From a virus: 44,565 bases of DNA. Of the stretch, positions 6,632-13,894 are shown in pieces. Position 1 is the stretch's first letter. Every line of letters begins with the position of its first letter. Both the position numbers and the translations under genes were made by a program. Under the pieces are notes generated by a model. It saw nothing but the letters and a program-made list of their open reading frames with translations. It did no database searches and was not told where the DNA came from. The stretch spans positions 1-44,565 of IMG/VR virus record IMGVR_UViG_3300023181_000013; one strand, given 5' to 3'.

Positions 6632-8038
6632 TTATGCGTAGCCCTTGGCCTTCATCGCCGCAAGCAGCACGTCCTGCACCGAGCGCTTCGTCTCCACCCG
6701 TTCGATGACCATTTCGTCTGCGGAATCCCTTGTTATTATGTTATGAATAAACATCGGCCGATCCTTCCCGGCCTGCATTTGCCGCGTCGGCCCGATGCGC
6801 TCGATGATCTGCAGCCGCTGCTCCAGGTTCCAGTCGTGGCCGAAGAAGGCCATGATGTTGGTGTGCTCTTGCAAGCCGTCGACGCCGTGGCCCATGCTGG
6901 CCGGGTGGCCCAACCACACCTTGCCCTCGCCCGCCTGCGCGCGCCGCACGCCTTCTTGGCTGTTCAAAGCTATGGCGTCCTTGCCAAATGCTTTGAGCAG
7001 GCGCGCGAGGTCGCTCTTGAACTGGATCGAGACCAGCACTGGCATGCCGGCCGCTTCCTCGACGATGTCCTCCAGCGCGTGGATCTTCGCGTCGTGCACC
7101 TCGGCCCATTCGCTACTGCCCGGCGAAAGGTAGGCGGCGCCGTTGGACAGCTGCAGCAGCTTGCCGATCTTCTGCGCCGCGCCCAGCGCCTCGATGCCGT
7201 GCATGGTGCCCATGGCCGCGATCTCCATGAAGGCGCGCTTCTCCATGTCCTGGTACAGCGCGCGCGCCTTGGGCGGCAGATCGACATAGATATTGTTGAC
7301 GATCGGGTCTTTCAGGTCGAACCAATCCTTGGCGTCGATGGTGACGCAGATGTCGCGCAGCGCGCGCTGGATCTGTTCCTGCGCGTGGTCCATCGGCTCG
7401 GTGCCGAAGCCGCTGTACTTCTTGCGGAACCACCGTTTCTTGAAGTCGTCGTACGTGCGGCCGAGCCGCGCGCCCTTGTCGAGGAACCACGCCTGGCCCC
7501 ACAGGTCTTCGAGGCCGTTCGGCGCCGGCGTGCCGGTCAGCTCGACGATGCGCTTGATCTTCGTGTGCGCCACCCGGCCGAGGGCCTTGGCGCGCTGGGT
7601 GCCTTGGCGCAGCCGGAAGCCCTTGAGCTTGGTGCTCTCGTCGATCACCACCGTGGCGAACGGCCAGCGGTCGCCGTAGTGCTCGACGAGCCAGGGCAGT
7701 TGCTCGAAATTTGTAGTGAGGATATTTGCGTCGTACTTCAGCGCGCGCATGCGCTCCTTCTCGCTGCCGGTGATCGGCAAGACGGTGAGGTGGCGCAGGT
7801 GGTTCCACTTGCGCACCTCGTCCGGCCAGGTCGTGGTGGCCACCCGCAGCGGCGCGACGACCAGGATCGGGCGATCGTCGAGCGCCTGCAGGGTGTCCAG
7901 TGCGTTGAGCGTCGCCACACTTTTTCCGGTTCCCATGGAACTCCACACGCCGCAGCGCTCGGTGTCGAGGATGAAGTCCGTTACGATTTTTTGATACGGG
8001 CGGGGGCTAAAGAGTCTTGGCGGAGCGGCGACCAGCAT
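6632..8038 (-). CDS. SNF2-type superfamily 2 helicase
   Basis: This 468-aa ATPase has the SF2 core: Walker A GTGKS (residues 36-40), DEST motif II (133-136), motif III (LTGTPAPN) and a C-terminal helicase domain. The arginine-finger motif VI reads approximately QRLQIIERIGPTRQ. Phage SNF2-like proteins of this size accompany family A polymerases, VRR-NUC nucleases and DUF2800/DUF2815 genes, and are thought to remodel DNA or protein-DNA complexes during replication or recombination. The start overlaps the 3' end of an HNH gene by 32 bases. Promoter copy A begins just after its stop. Confidence 0.9.
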   Translation of the reverse strand: MLVAAPPRLFSPRPYQKIVTDFILDTERCGVWSSMGTGKSVATLNALDTLQALDDRPILVVAPLRVATTTWPDEVRKWNHLRHLTVLPITGSEKERMRALKYDANILTTNFEQLPWLVEHYGDRWPFATVVIDESTKLKGFRLRQGTQRAKALGRVAHTKIKRIVELTGTPAPNGLEDLWGQAWFLDKGARLGRTYDDFKKRWFRKKYSGFGTEPMDHAQEQIQRALRDICVTIDAKDWFDLKDPIVNNIYVDLPPKARALYQDMEKRAFMEIAAMGTMHGIEALGAAQKIGKLLQLSNGAAYLSPGSSEWAEVHDAKIHALEDIVEEAAGMPVLVSIQFKSDLARLLKAFGKDAIALNSQEGVRRAQAGEGKVWLGHPASMGHGVDGLQEHTNIMAFFGHDWNLEQRLQIIERIGPTRQMQAGKDRPMFIHNIITRDSADEMVIERVETKRSVQDVLLAAMKAKGYA

Positions 8039-8483
8039 TGAGATCCTCTCGGTGTTCGTTTATGTGTTCGGCGCGGGTCATCACCTGGAGATTTTCAGGG
8101 CGGTTGTCGCGGGTATCACCGTTGATGTGGTGGACTATCTCGGATGCGGTGAGCGGGCGGCCCAGCATTTGCTCGGCGACGACACGGTGTTCGTGCCGGC
8201 CGCGCACCTTACGGTACCAGGTGGCGCCGGGCGGATCGCGCTGCTTATCGCCGTTGTTCATGCGGCCACGGCGCGCCTGTTCTTCCGAGGTAAAGAGGCG
8301 AGTGTGATGGCCGTGCTTGTAGGTGTGCGCGGTCATCTCGCCGCATCCACAGCCGCATGGCTTCATGCGGCGTTGCGCCTTGAGAACATGGTAGTGCTGG
8401 TTGCACAAGCCTTTGCACCGCACGGGCGATGCGCACCCCGGTTCCGAACAGGTCAATCCCTTGGCCGGCTGGTATTTGCTCAT
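8007..8483 (-). CDS. HNH homing-type endonuclease
   Basis: This 158-aa protein has N-terminal Cys pairs (residues 12-27 and 43-47) suggesting a zinc-binding module. The C-terminal HNH nuclease core reads EHRVVAEQ..., HHINGDTRDNRPENL (about 97-132) and a later His. It is wedged between a NinX-like gene (ATGA overlap) and the SNF2 helicase gene, whose start it overlaps by 32 bases. This is typical of a mobile free-standing endonuclease inserted among phage genes. It would cut a homologous site in related phages lacking the insertion. Confidence 0.85.
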   Translation of the reverse strand: MSKYQPAKGLTCSEPGCASPVRCKGLCNQHYHVLKAQRRMKPCGCGCGEMTAHTYKHGHHTRLFTSEEQARRGRMNNGDKQRDPPGATWYRKVRGRHEHRVVAEQMLGRPLTASEIVHHINGDTRDNRPENLQVMTRAEHINEHREDLNAGRRSAKTL

Positions 8484-8845
8484 GGCAAATCCTCCACTTC
8501 GTCGCCGAACGCGGCGCGCACGACGGCGCGGCAGATGGCGATCAGCGCGTCGGGGCCGTACTCGCCCGTGAATTCGCCGCCCTGTAGATACGCGTAGACG
8601 TCACCCCGGTCGCGGTAATTGCTCTCTTCCAGCCAGATGCGATACTTGTCCCGAAGCGGACCGGTCAACGCCCAGTTCGTGCTGTAGTCGAGCACCTGCA
8701 CAGCGACGATCTTGCCGGGGGCACCCCGGATATTGCGCACGCACAGCGTGCCGTTCGCGCGCAGCTCCAGGTCGGCGACCGGTACGCCCTCGGCGCGGGC
8801 GGTCCAGTAGTCCAGATGGGCGCCGGTGAGATTAGCGGTTTTCAT
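8480..8845 (-). CDS. NinX / DUF2591-like protein
   Basis: This 121-aa protein opens with KTANLTGAHLDYWTARAEG, the characteristic N-terminus of the phage DUF2591 (NinX) family. It is followed by a Tyr/Pro-rich centre and a C-terminal RAICRAVVRAAFG helix. The molecular function of this family is not established; its members sit in early, replication-adjacent operons, as here. It overlaps genes on both sides (14 bases upstream, ATGA downstream). Confidence 0.75.
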   Translation of the reverse strand: MKTANLTGAHLDYWTARAEGVPVADLELRANGTLCVRNIRGAPGKIVAVQVLDYSTNWALTGPLRDKYRIWLEESNYRDRGDVYAYLQGGEFTGEYGPDALIAICRAVVRAAFGDEVEDLP

Positions 8846-9011
8846 ATTTCACCTCGTTGTAGATGAACAGCAGGGCGAAGACGAACGCCGAGCAAAGGGC
8901 GATGCTGGCGCAGATGATGGCAGCGGTGCGGGTCACGTGCGGCGCGATGACGATCATCGACAGCAGGAGCATGAATCCGGCCGCCGAGGCGAGGAAAGCG
9001 CGGGCGCGCAT
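8832..9011 (-). CDS. Small two-helix membrane protein
   Basis: Starting at 9011 (TGATG overlap with the previous gene) the product is 59 aa. It has two hydrophobic helices (about residues 6-25 and 30-50) and a charged C-terminus. The frame is open five codons further upstream, but the coupled ATG is favoured. Function unknown. Confidence 0.6.
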   Translation of the reverse strand: MRARAFLASAAGFMLLLSMIVIAPHVTRTAAIICASIALCSAFVFALLFIYNEVKYENR

Positions 9012-9229
9012 CACGCCACCTCGCACAAGTAACGGCCGGCCAGAACGCCGATCGTTTCGAGCTGCTTGTCGGTCAGGTAGCTCACGTCAAAGCCGCTGGA
9101 ACAGGTGACGATATCGTAGAGTTCGCATACGGTGGTGCATTCCGAACGCGGCAGGGTGTTGCGCACCTGCGCCAGCGCTTTGAGCTGGGCGGCGCGGCGG
9201 ATTTCGAGTTGTTCAATGGATCGGGACAT
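9011..9229 (-). CDS. Hypothetical protein (72 aa)
   Basis: The internal ATG at 9229 has a clear ribosome site (GGAGAACACC), so it is preferred to the longer frame reaching 9349. The first 25 residues are a charged helix. The rest contains two Cys (in TTVCEL and VTCSSG) and a leucine-rich C-terminal helix (TDKQLETIGVLAGRYL). No family recognised; a small cytoplasmic early protein. Confidence 0.6.
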   Translation of the reverse strand: MSRSIEQLEIRRAAQLKALAQVRNTLPRSECTTVCELYDIVTCSSGFDVSYLTDKQLETIGVLAGRYLCEVA

Positions 9230-9276
9230 GGTGTTCTCCGGGGAGGGTTGGCCCGCTGGGTGGCGGGCGGGGTTGA

Positions 9277-9573
9277 TTATTTGACGGGGATTACGGCGCG
9301 CGGCTCGCCGTCGAACTTCGCCATAAACTCGGCGTCCTTGATCGGCCACACCTTCACGGCACCGGAGCCGGTTTTAGTCACGTCGCCTTGCACCCGCTGC
9401 CAGGATGCGTACATGTCGCTCTCGGTCGGCTTGACGAAGTAGTAGACCTGGCCGCGATTGCCGATCTCGACCAGCGCGTCAACGTGGCGCTCCCCCAAGG
9501 TGAATTTGACGAGGCTTTGACCGATTGGTAGGCCGTGGTCAAATTTGATCCGCTGTTCGAGGGTACGTTCCAT
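9277..9573 (-). CDS. Hypothetical protein (98 aa)
   Basis: First gene after promoter/operator copy B (9602-9640), with a ribosome site GGAGAAGAAA. The protein is soluble, beta-rich in the middle (RHVDALVEIGNRGQVYYFV) and ends in a Lys/Pro-rich strand. Its promoter-proximal position suggests high early expression. Function unknown. Confidence 0.65.
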   Translation of the reverse strand: MERTLEQRIKFDHGLPIGQSLVKFTLGERHVDALVEIGNRGQVYYFVKPTESDMYASWQRVQGDVTKTGSGAVKVWPIKDAEFMAKFDGEPRAVIPVK

Positions 9574-9601
9574 TTTCTTCTCCGGTTCGGTTTGCGCTGC
9601 T

Positions 9602-9640
9602 GATGTAAGAACTATACACGCAAGTATTTACTTGTGCAAG
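9602..9640 (-). promoter_or_regulatory. Promoter/operator cassette, copy B
   Basis: Identical to copies A and C over 39 bp. It has minus-strand TTGCAC, a 17-nt spacer and TATAGT, with the embedded CAAGTAAATACTTG palindrome. Its -35 end overlaps the last codons of the 9628-9903 gene, so the TTGCAC also encodes Leu-His. It drives the 9573 gene leftward. Confidence 0.85.
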
Positions 9641-9903
9641 CTTTTATTGCGCACCGCGATCAGCGCCAGGTAATTGGCCTCGGTGTGGTAGCGCCCTTTG
9701 CCGGCGGCCAGCTTGTCGATAGCCGCTTCGAGTTCGGCGATGCGGACGTCGCGGTCAATAACGCGACCAAGGCCGTAGACCGACACCTCTTGGCTTTGAC
9801 GGGCCATCCACCCGTCTAAAGTCACGCAGGCCTGAAATACCTCGTCGGGCAAATCGTAATCAGCGAGGCGCTCGCCGGCGGGGGAGTAGATAGCGATTTT
9901 CAC
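9628..9903 (-). CDS. Hypothetical protein (91 aa), GTG start
   Basis: This frame starts at GTG (9903), overlapping the VRR-NUC stop (GTGA). Residues 1-25 form a beta-hairpin-like segment (MKIAIYSPAGERLADYDL) and residues 50-91 a helical C-terminus (RIAELEAAIDKLAAG). Its last codons lie within promoter copy B. No family recognised. Confidence 0.6.
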   Translation of the reverse strand: MKIAIYSPAGERLADYDLPDEVFQACVTLDGWMARQSQEVSVYGLGRVIDRDVRIAELEAAIDKLAAGKGRYHTEANYLALIAVRNKSLHK

Positions 9904-10202
9904 GACAGCACCTCGTCGACGCCCGCCAGGCTGTCAATCACCACCACGCGCTGCCCCATCTTGCACATGCGCGCGTGCTCGCGCAGCTGGTGCGGCTCGG
10001 CCTTTTTGCCGGGGGCTTTTAGTTCGACCCAGATGGTCAGCTTGTTTAGGGTGTAGAAGCCCGACGGAATTGGCAGCATAACCAGCCGATCCGGCGCGCC
10101 AGTGCGCCCGATCCATTGGACTTTGCGCACCTCGCCGCCCAGTTCCTTGGCGCGCTTGACCAGGTACTTTTCGATATCGCTCTCGCGTAGTGGGCGTTTC
10201 AT
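9900..10202 (-). CDS. VRR-NUC domain nuclease
   Basis: This 100-aa protein is a minimal VRR-NUC (PD-(D/E)XK superfamily) nuclease. An N-terminal Glu-rich helix is followed by GAPDRLV with D38, then WVELKAP with E60 and K62, and finally the Q/H-containing PHQLREH and VVVID strand. Phage stand-alone VRR-NUC proteins are structure-selective nucleases acting on branched or flapped DNA, here encoded with the polymerase, helicase and ssDNA-binding protein. ATGA overlap with the upstream gene. Confidence 0.9.
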   Translation of the reverse strand: MKRPLRESDIEKYLVKRAKELGGEVRKVQWIGRTGAPDRLVMLPIPSGFYTLNKLTIWVELKAPGKKAEPHQLREHARMCKMGQRVVVIDSLAGVDEVLS

Positions 10203-10384
10203 TTCTTACCTCGTTTAAGTTGTGCGCGCCGTGCGCGCTTGGCCTCTTGCTTGCGCTGGTCACGATCAGCCGGGTCGCGCACGGCAGCGTAGGTGGTGCT
10301 CTCCATCGGCACCACGTCGCAGTGGCGGTTCAGCATGCCGCGCATTGCCAAGGACAGCATCAGCGGGCGGTTGGTACGTTTCAT
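10199..10384 (-). CDS. Small basic hypothetical protein (61 aa)
   Basis: The ATG at 10384 has a ribosome site (GAGGTGCGAAA) and is coupled downstream by ATGA. The product is strongly basic at its C-terminus (EAKRARRAQLKRGKK), suggesting nucleic-acid contact. The longer frame to 10498 overlaps another gene and lacks a ribosome site. Function unknown. Confidence 0.6.
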   Translation of the reverse strand: MKRTNRPLMLSLAMRGMLNRHCDVVPMESTTYAAVRDPADRDQRKQEAKRARRAQLKRGKK

Positions 10385-10554
10385 TTTCGCACCTCGCAAT
10401 AGTATTTGATCATGCCGGCCGGGGTCACTTCCTTGACCCGGACGCAACTGAGTGTTTCGGTTTTGGCGGGTGATATTGGCACGTTGATTACCCGCCACTC
10501 AATGAGATAACAGAGCATTACCACCAGCGCCACGAAGACGATTAGTGCGCGCAT
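10381..10554 (-). CDS. Small membrane-anchored protein (57 aa)
   Basis: Starting at 10554 (TGATG overlap), the protein has one N-terminal hydrophobic helix (residues 3-20). A soluble tail with two Cys (SCVRV and YYCEV) may form a disulfide if it faces the periplasm. A longer open frame upstream overlaps the preceding gene and is not preferred. Confidence 0.55.
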   Translation of the reverse strand: MRALIVFVALVVMLCYLIEWRVINVPISPAKTETLSCVRVKEVTPAGMIKYYCEVRK

Positions 10555-10805
10555 CAGTAGTTGCCCCGGCCCAGTTGCTCCAGCACCGACGCTTCGCGCT
10601 GTGGCACGGCGGCAGCGTACCCCGCAATGAGCAGCGCCAGCGGGTCGGCGCCATCGAGCACGCCGAACCAGTGCACCTCGCCGTGCGAGCACATTGGGAC
10701 GACGCGGTAGACGACCCTGTTTGGGTGAAGGATGCTGTTCATCGTGCCATGGACTTCGACGCACTGGCCGGCGGCCGGGCCGCCGAGGAGGAGAACGGTT
10801 TTCAT
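10554..10805 (-). CDS. Hypothetical protein (83 aa)
   Basis: A small soluble protein with an N-terminal MKTVLLLGGPAAGQ beta-loop that superficially resembles a nucleotide-binding loop but lacks GxxxxGK. Cys15 and Cys39 are present. It is coupled by ATGA/TGATG to its neighbours, so it is a genuine operon member, but no function can be assigned. Confidence 0.6.
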   Translation of the reverse strand: MKTVLLLGGPAAGQCVEVHGTMNSILHPNRVVYRVVPMCSHGEVHWFGVLDGADPLALLIAGYAAAVPQREASVLEQLGRGNY

Positions 10806-10939
10806 TTAAAAATCTCCACGGCAGTAAAGACTATGGCGATGACCAGCCACAAAATGCTGATCTGCGTTTGGCGCTTGCGCGTCACGGTAGGTACTTGCCA
10901 AATAGCAAGCATAAGCAGAGCGAACTGAGCGTTGCTCAT
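10802..10939 (-). CDS. Small membrane protein (45 aa)
   Basis: The start at 10939 is coupled to the upstream stop (ATGA) and preceded by AGGTGGTGAA. It has two hydrophobic helices (about residues 4-17 and 28-44) joined by a basic turn (TRKRQTQ). Function unknown; one of many tiny membrane proteins in this operon. Confidence 0.55.
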   Translation of the reverse strand: MSNAQFALLMLAIWQVPTVTRKRQTQISILWLVIAIVFTAVEIFK

Positions 10940-11172
10940 TTCACCACCTGCTGCGCGCCGTGGGTGATATACGACTTGATGTCGGCAACCGCCATGCCAG
11001 TGACCTCGTGGAGCTTTACCACCATGCTGGCGCCCACCGGCAGGCGCGCGTGGCGGATCTTGCTGGCGACCGGCGGCGCCACGTCCAGCGCGCGGCACAG
11101 TGCGGCGTCGTTCTTGCACTTCAAGATGTCGGCGGCCAGGTCGAGCAGCGCGTTTTCGTTTTTCGTGTTCAT
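10936..11172 (-). CDS. Cro/YdaS-like helix-turn-helix protein
   Basis: This 78-aa protein is all-helical. Its HTH-like core is CRALDVAPPVASKIRHARL (about residues 26-44), followed by a GMAVADIKSYI segment typical of small Cro/YdaS-type regulators. A good ribosome site (AAGGACCAAACC) precedes it. It is a candidate ligand for the repeated CAAGTA operators, two of which flank its part of the operon; this is an inference. Confidence 0.65.
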   Translation of the reverse strand: MNTKNENALLDLAADILKCKNDAALCRALDVAPPVASKIRHARLPVGASMVVKLHEVTGMAVADIKSYITHGAQQVVK

Positions 11173-11197
11173 GGTTTGGTCCTTGGGAGGGTCGGGT

Positions 11198-11488
11198 TTA
11201 TTCGGCGGCGTCGGCTTGCTGCTTGTTCAGTGCGAAAGCGGCGCTCAAACCAGGGTGTGCTTCCACCTCGTCGGCGCGGATGAATTCCATTTCGTAACCC
11301 TCCGGGTAGTGTTTAGCGTACTCCACGTGACGATCCGGACGCGAGCCGGGCGTCACACCGAGGTCGCCGGGCGCGAAATACTCGCTGCTGCACCAGTGCG
11401 AGCCCAACACGGTGCCGTCTTCGGCCATGGCGTAACAGATACCGTCACCGCCGCCACGCACGTTGCTGAATACGAAAATCTTTTTCAT
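11198..11488 (-). CDS. Hypothetical protein (96 aa)
   Basis: First gene after promoter/operator copy C. The ATG at 11488 has an AAAGGATAAG ribosome site, so the 21-codon upstream extension is not used. The sequence starts with a beta-strand (MKKIFVFSNVRGG), then a Gly/Cys/Trp-rich centre (GICYAMAEDG, SHWCSSEYF) and an acidic helical tail. The early part looks like a small alpha/beta domain displaying information about colour or state of a substrate, but no family is recognisable. Confidence 0.65.
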   Translation of the reverse strand: MKKIFVFSNVRGGGDGICYAMAEDGTVLGSHWCSSEYFAPGDLGVTPGSRPDRHVEYAKHYPEGYEMEFIRADEVEAHPGLSAAFALNKQQADAAE

Positions 11489-11533
11489 GGTCTTATCCTT
11501 TGGGAGGGTTCTGGCGCCACACAATGCAGCGCC

Positions 11534-11572
11534 GATGTAAGAACTATACACGCAAGTATTTACTTGTGCAAG
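11534..11572 (-). promoter_or_regulatory. Promoter/operator cassette, copy C
   Basis: Third identical 39-bp copy: minus-strand TTGCAC, 17-nt spacer, TATAGT, palindrome CAAGTAAATACTTG. It abuts the stop codon (11573-11575) of a remnant of the DNA polymerase gene and drives the 11488 gene. Confidence 0.85.
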
Positions 11573-11647
11573 TTATTTTTTGTAGCGGTACGACTCGAAG
11601 CCGGCGGCGGCCAGCGGCATGTCCAAGGCCCACGGGGGCGGGGCGCA
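11573..11647 (-). pseudogene. Remnant duplicate of the DNA polymerase 3' end
   Basis: Immediately downstream of the polymerase stop codon, in the same frame, the minus strand encodes PLAAAGFESYRYKK and then TAA. This repeats the polymerase C-terminus (PLAAAGFEAYRYRKD) almost residue for residue, while the DNA is clearly diverged. It has no start codon of its own. It is best read as the old or foreign polymerase 3' end left behind after recombination. Confidence 0.8.
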
Positions 11648-13894
11648 TCAGTCTTTCCGGTATCGATACGCCTCGAACCCCGCCGCCGCCAGGGGTAATC
11701 CGTCCGCCCACTCTGGAGCCTCGGCCATCAGTTCGGCCAGGTGCTCCGCGTTGTACTGCGGCTCGTCGGGCGCTTCGGCCAGGATCTCGTCGTGAATGGT
11801 CAGCACGATGGCGTAGCCGGCCTTTTCGATCGCCACCATGCTGGACGCCATCACGTCGCGCGCGACTGCTTGTGTTATATTTTCGACAATTTTTCCAGAA
11901 TATGTATCGATCCGGCCCCACTTCCGACTGTACTGATTCACGCCCGCGTAGGTGATCTTGGTCCGGCCACCTTCGCGCGTCGGCTCCTGACCTTGGCATG
12001 CGGTGCACGCTTCGAGGTGCGCCACGCCCGGCGGTTCCTCGCCTTGCCAGCCGCCGACCAACACCGTGTGGGTACCGCCGCATGCCGCGCACTCACCGGC
12101 GGAATCGACTTCGAAGTTGCGCTTTTTCTTTTCGGTTTCCAGCTTCGGCGCCGGATAGCATAGCGCACGGCCCGAGGGCAGCACGATGCGCAGCCAGGCG
12201 CCATCGCGGCGGATCTTGAGCATGCGCACCTGCACGGTGGTGCTCGGCGTGCTGATGGCCTCGCGCACCGCCGCGTCGACGTCGCGCCACAGCTGCACCA
12301 CGTTTGCATGGGCGTCGCGCCAGCCGAGCTTCAAGGACTCGCAGACCAGCCAGGCTTTATCGGATAGGCCCAAGCCCTCGGCCGGCTCGCGGCCCTGCTG
12401 GCGGTGCCAAGCAAGCATGATGTTGGCCTGCCCCCACACGTTGCCGGGGATTGAGCTTTGCGCGCTGTTGGCCAGTTCTTCCAGATCGATGCCGTAGCCG
12501 GCGGCGAAGGTGACGAAGGCGCCCACCCCGCCCTCGTACCCCAGGGCGAGTTCTTGAACCTTGCCTTTTTGTCTATCATTTTTAGTAACAGTTTTCGGGT
12601 CGACCCCGAACGACTTGGCGTAGGACAAAATGTACAGGTCCAAGCCGGTGCCGGCGTCGTAGTCGCGGAACGCCTTGAGCTTCCACGTTTCCCCGGCCAG
12701 CCACGCCAGCACCCGGCCTTCGATGTTGGACAAGTCGGCCACCACCAGCTTCTTGCCAGGTGGGGCGGTGATGCAGCCGCGAATGGCGTTGCTCGTCAAC
12801 TGCATCACATTGTCGTAGAGCAGATCGGCGATGCCGGCTTTCAGGGCCTCGATGCCCAGTTCAATGTCCGGGTTCTTCATGGTTGGCCGAGGTAGATTAT
12901 CCGGCTGGAATAGCCGGCCAGCCCACCGGCCCGTGCGCGCGGCGCCGCAGTATTGCTTCGTGCCCCGTAGCCGGCCGTCGCTGCTCACGCAGTTCATCAG
13001 CGCCGTGTACTTGCTGGTGCTGGTGGTGGTCGCCTGCAGTCGGATACGCAGCAGTTCGCGCAAGCCCTCAGGCAGCTCGGGGTCGGCGATGCGGCGCTCC
13101 AAGGTGGACTTCTGCATGTCGGGCAGATCGACGCCGTACTCGGTCAGAATATGCAGCATCATGGCGTCGCGCTTGGTCGCGCTCTCCACCTCGCCGGACG
13201 TCATATCGAACGTTTGCTCGCGCAGCGCCACCTGGGCGACGTCCACCGCCGCGACAGCCGCGCGCGCCAGATCGATGTCCATGCACATGCCGCGCCGGTT
13301 GATGGTCTGGTCAACGTGAAACACCGCGCGCTCGCCGACCAGGGTGCAATTCCATTTCGGCATGCGTTCGTAGCACTCGCGCATGGCGACGATATCGAGC
13401 GAAGCGTAATCCTTGAAGCGCGCCCACTCGGTCGGGTGCGTGGCGGCGGTGGCGCGCCCGCGCTTGAGGTTGCCGGCCGGCGGGATGCAAAACAGGCGAA
13501 TTAAATCCTTGCCGGCCTTGTCCTTGGCCTTGTCGCTCGGCACGCCCAGCACCTCGCACAAGGCCCCTAGCGAACCGGGCAGACTGTGCTGCAGCGCCTG
13601 AACCATGGTGTCGTGCAGGCGCGCCAGTGGAATGTCGATGCCCAGCGCCACTGCCAGGATGGTGGTGTCGAACATCGAACCGTTGTGCCAGACCGTGGTG
13701 ATCTCGTCGTCGACGAGGATCGCCGCAAGGTCGTCGGGCATCGGCGAGCCGCTGGTGAGGTCCCACACCTTGACGGGGCCGTCCTCCAGCGCGTAGGCCC
13801 ACAGCAGCACCTCCGCGCCCTCGGCATAGGCCCACGCGCCATGGCGGATCGGCACCTCGGAAAATGTTTCGAGGTCATGAAAACTCAGTTTCAT
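11648..13894 (-). CDS. Family A DNA polymerase with 3'-5' exonuclease and zinc-ribbon insertion
   Basis: This 748-aa replicative polymerase begins at ATG 13894 (GGAG 6 nt upstream; ATGA overlap with the HNH gene). The N-terminal proofreading domain keeps DxE (D7, E9), an Asn/Asp Exo II (N71, D76) and YxxxD (Y163, D167). Polymerase motif A is DLSNIEGR (D387). The O-helix reads R441-x3-K445-x3-L449-x3-Y453, with Leu where E. coli Pol I has Phe762. Motif C is HDE (701-703). Between the fingers and motif C, residues 602-633 form CxxC-x24-CxxC, a probable zinc ribbon not normal in Pol I. No 5'-3' exonuclease domain is present, as usual for phage enzymes. Confidence 0.95.
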   Translation of the reverse strand: MKLSFHDLETFSEVPIRHGAWAYAEGAEVLLWAYALEDGPVKVWDLTSGSPMPDDLAAILVDDEITTVWHNGSMFDTTILAVALGIDIPLARLHDTMVQALQHSLPGSLGALCEVLGVPSDKAKDKAGKDLIRLFCIPPAGNLKRGRATAATHPTEWARFKDYASLDIVAMRECYERMPKWNCTLVGERAVFHVDQTINRRGMCMDIDLARAAVAAVDVAQVALREQTFDMTSGEVESATKRDAMMLHILTEYGVDLPDMQKSTLERRIADPELPEGLRELLRIRLQATTTSTSKYTALMNCVSSDGRLRGTKQYCGAARTGRWAGRLFQPDNLPRPTMKNPDIELGIEALKAGIADLLYDNVMQLTSNAIRGCITAPPGKKLVVADLSNIEGRVLAWLAGETWKLKAFRDYDAGTGLDLYILSYAKSFGVDPKTVTKNDRQKGKVQELALGYEGGVGAFVTFAAGYGIDLEELANSAQSSIPGNVWGQANIMLAWHRQQGREPAEGLGLSDKAWLVCESLKLGWRDAHANVVQLWRDVDAAVREAISTPSTTVQVRMLKIRRDGAWLRIVLPSGRALCYPAPKLETEKKKRNFEVDSAGECAACGGTHTVLVGGWQGEEPPGVAHLEACTACQGQEPTREGGRTKITYAGVNQYSRKWGRIDTYSGKIVENITQAVARDVMASSMVAIEKAGYAIVLTIHDEILAEAPDEPQYNAEHLAELMAEAPEWADGLPLAAAGFEAYRYRKD

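Noticed and set aside
6743-8041. Long plus-strand open frame opposite the SNF2 helicase
   Set aside because: It is the antisense shadow of a clear helicase gene, has no recognisable motif and no operon context.
10554-10805. Walker A-like loop GGPAAGQ in the 83-aa protein
   Set aside because: Lacks the GK(S/T) of a P-loop and the protein is far too small for an ATPase.
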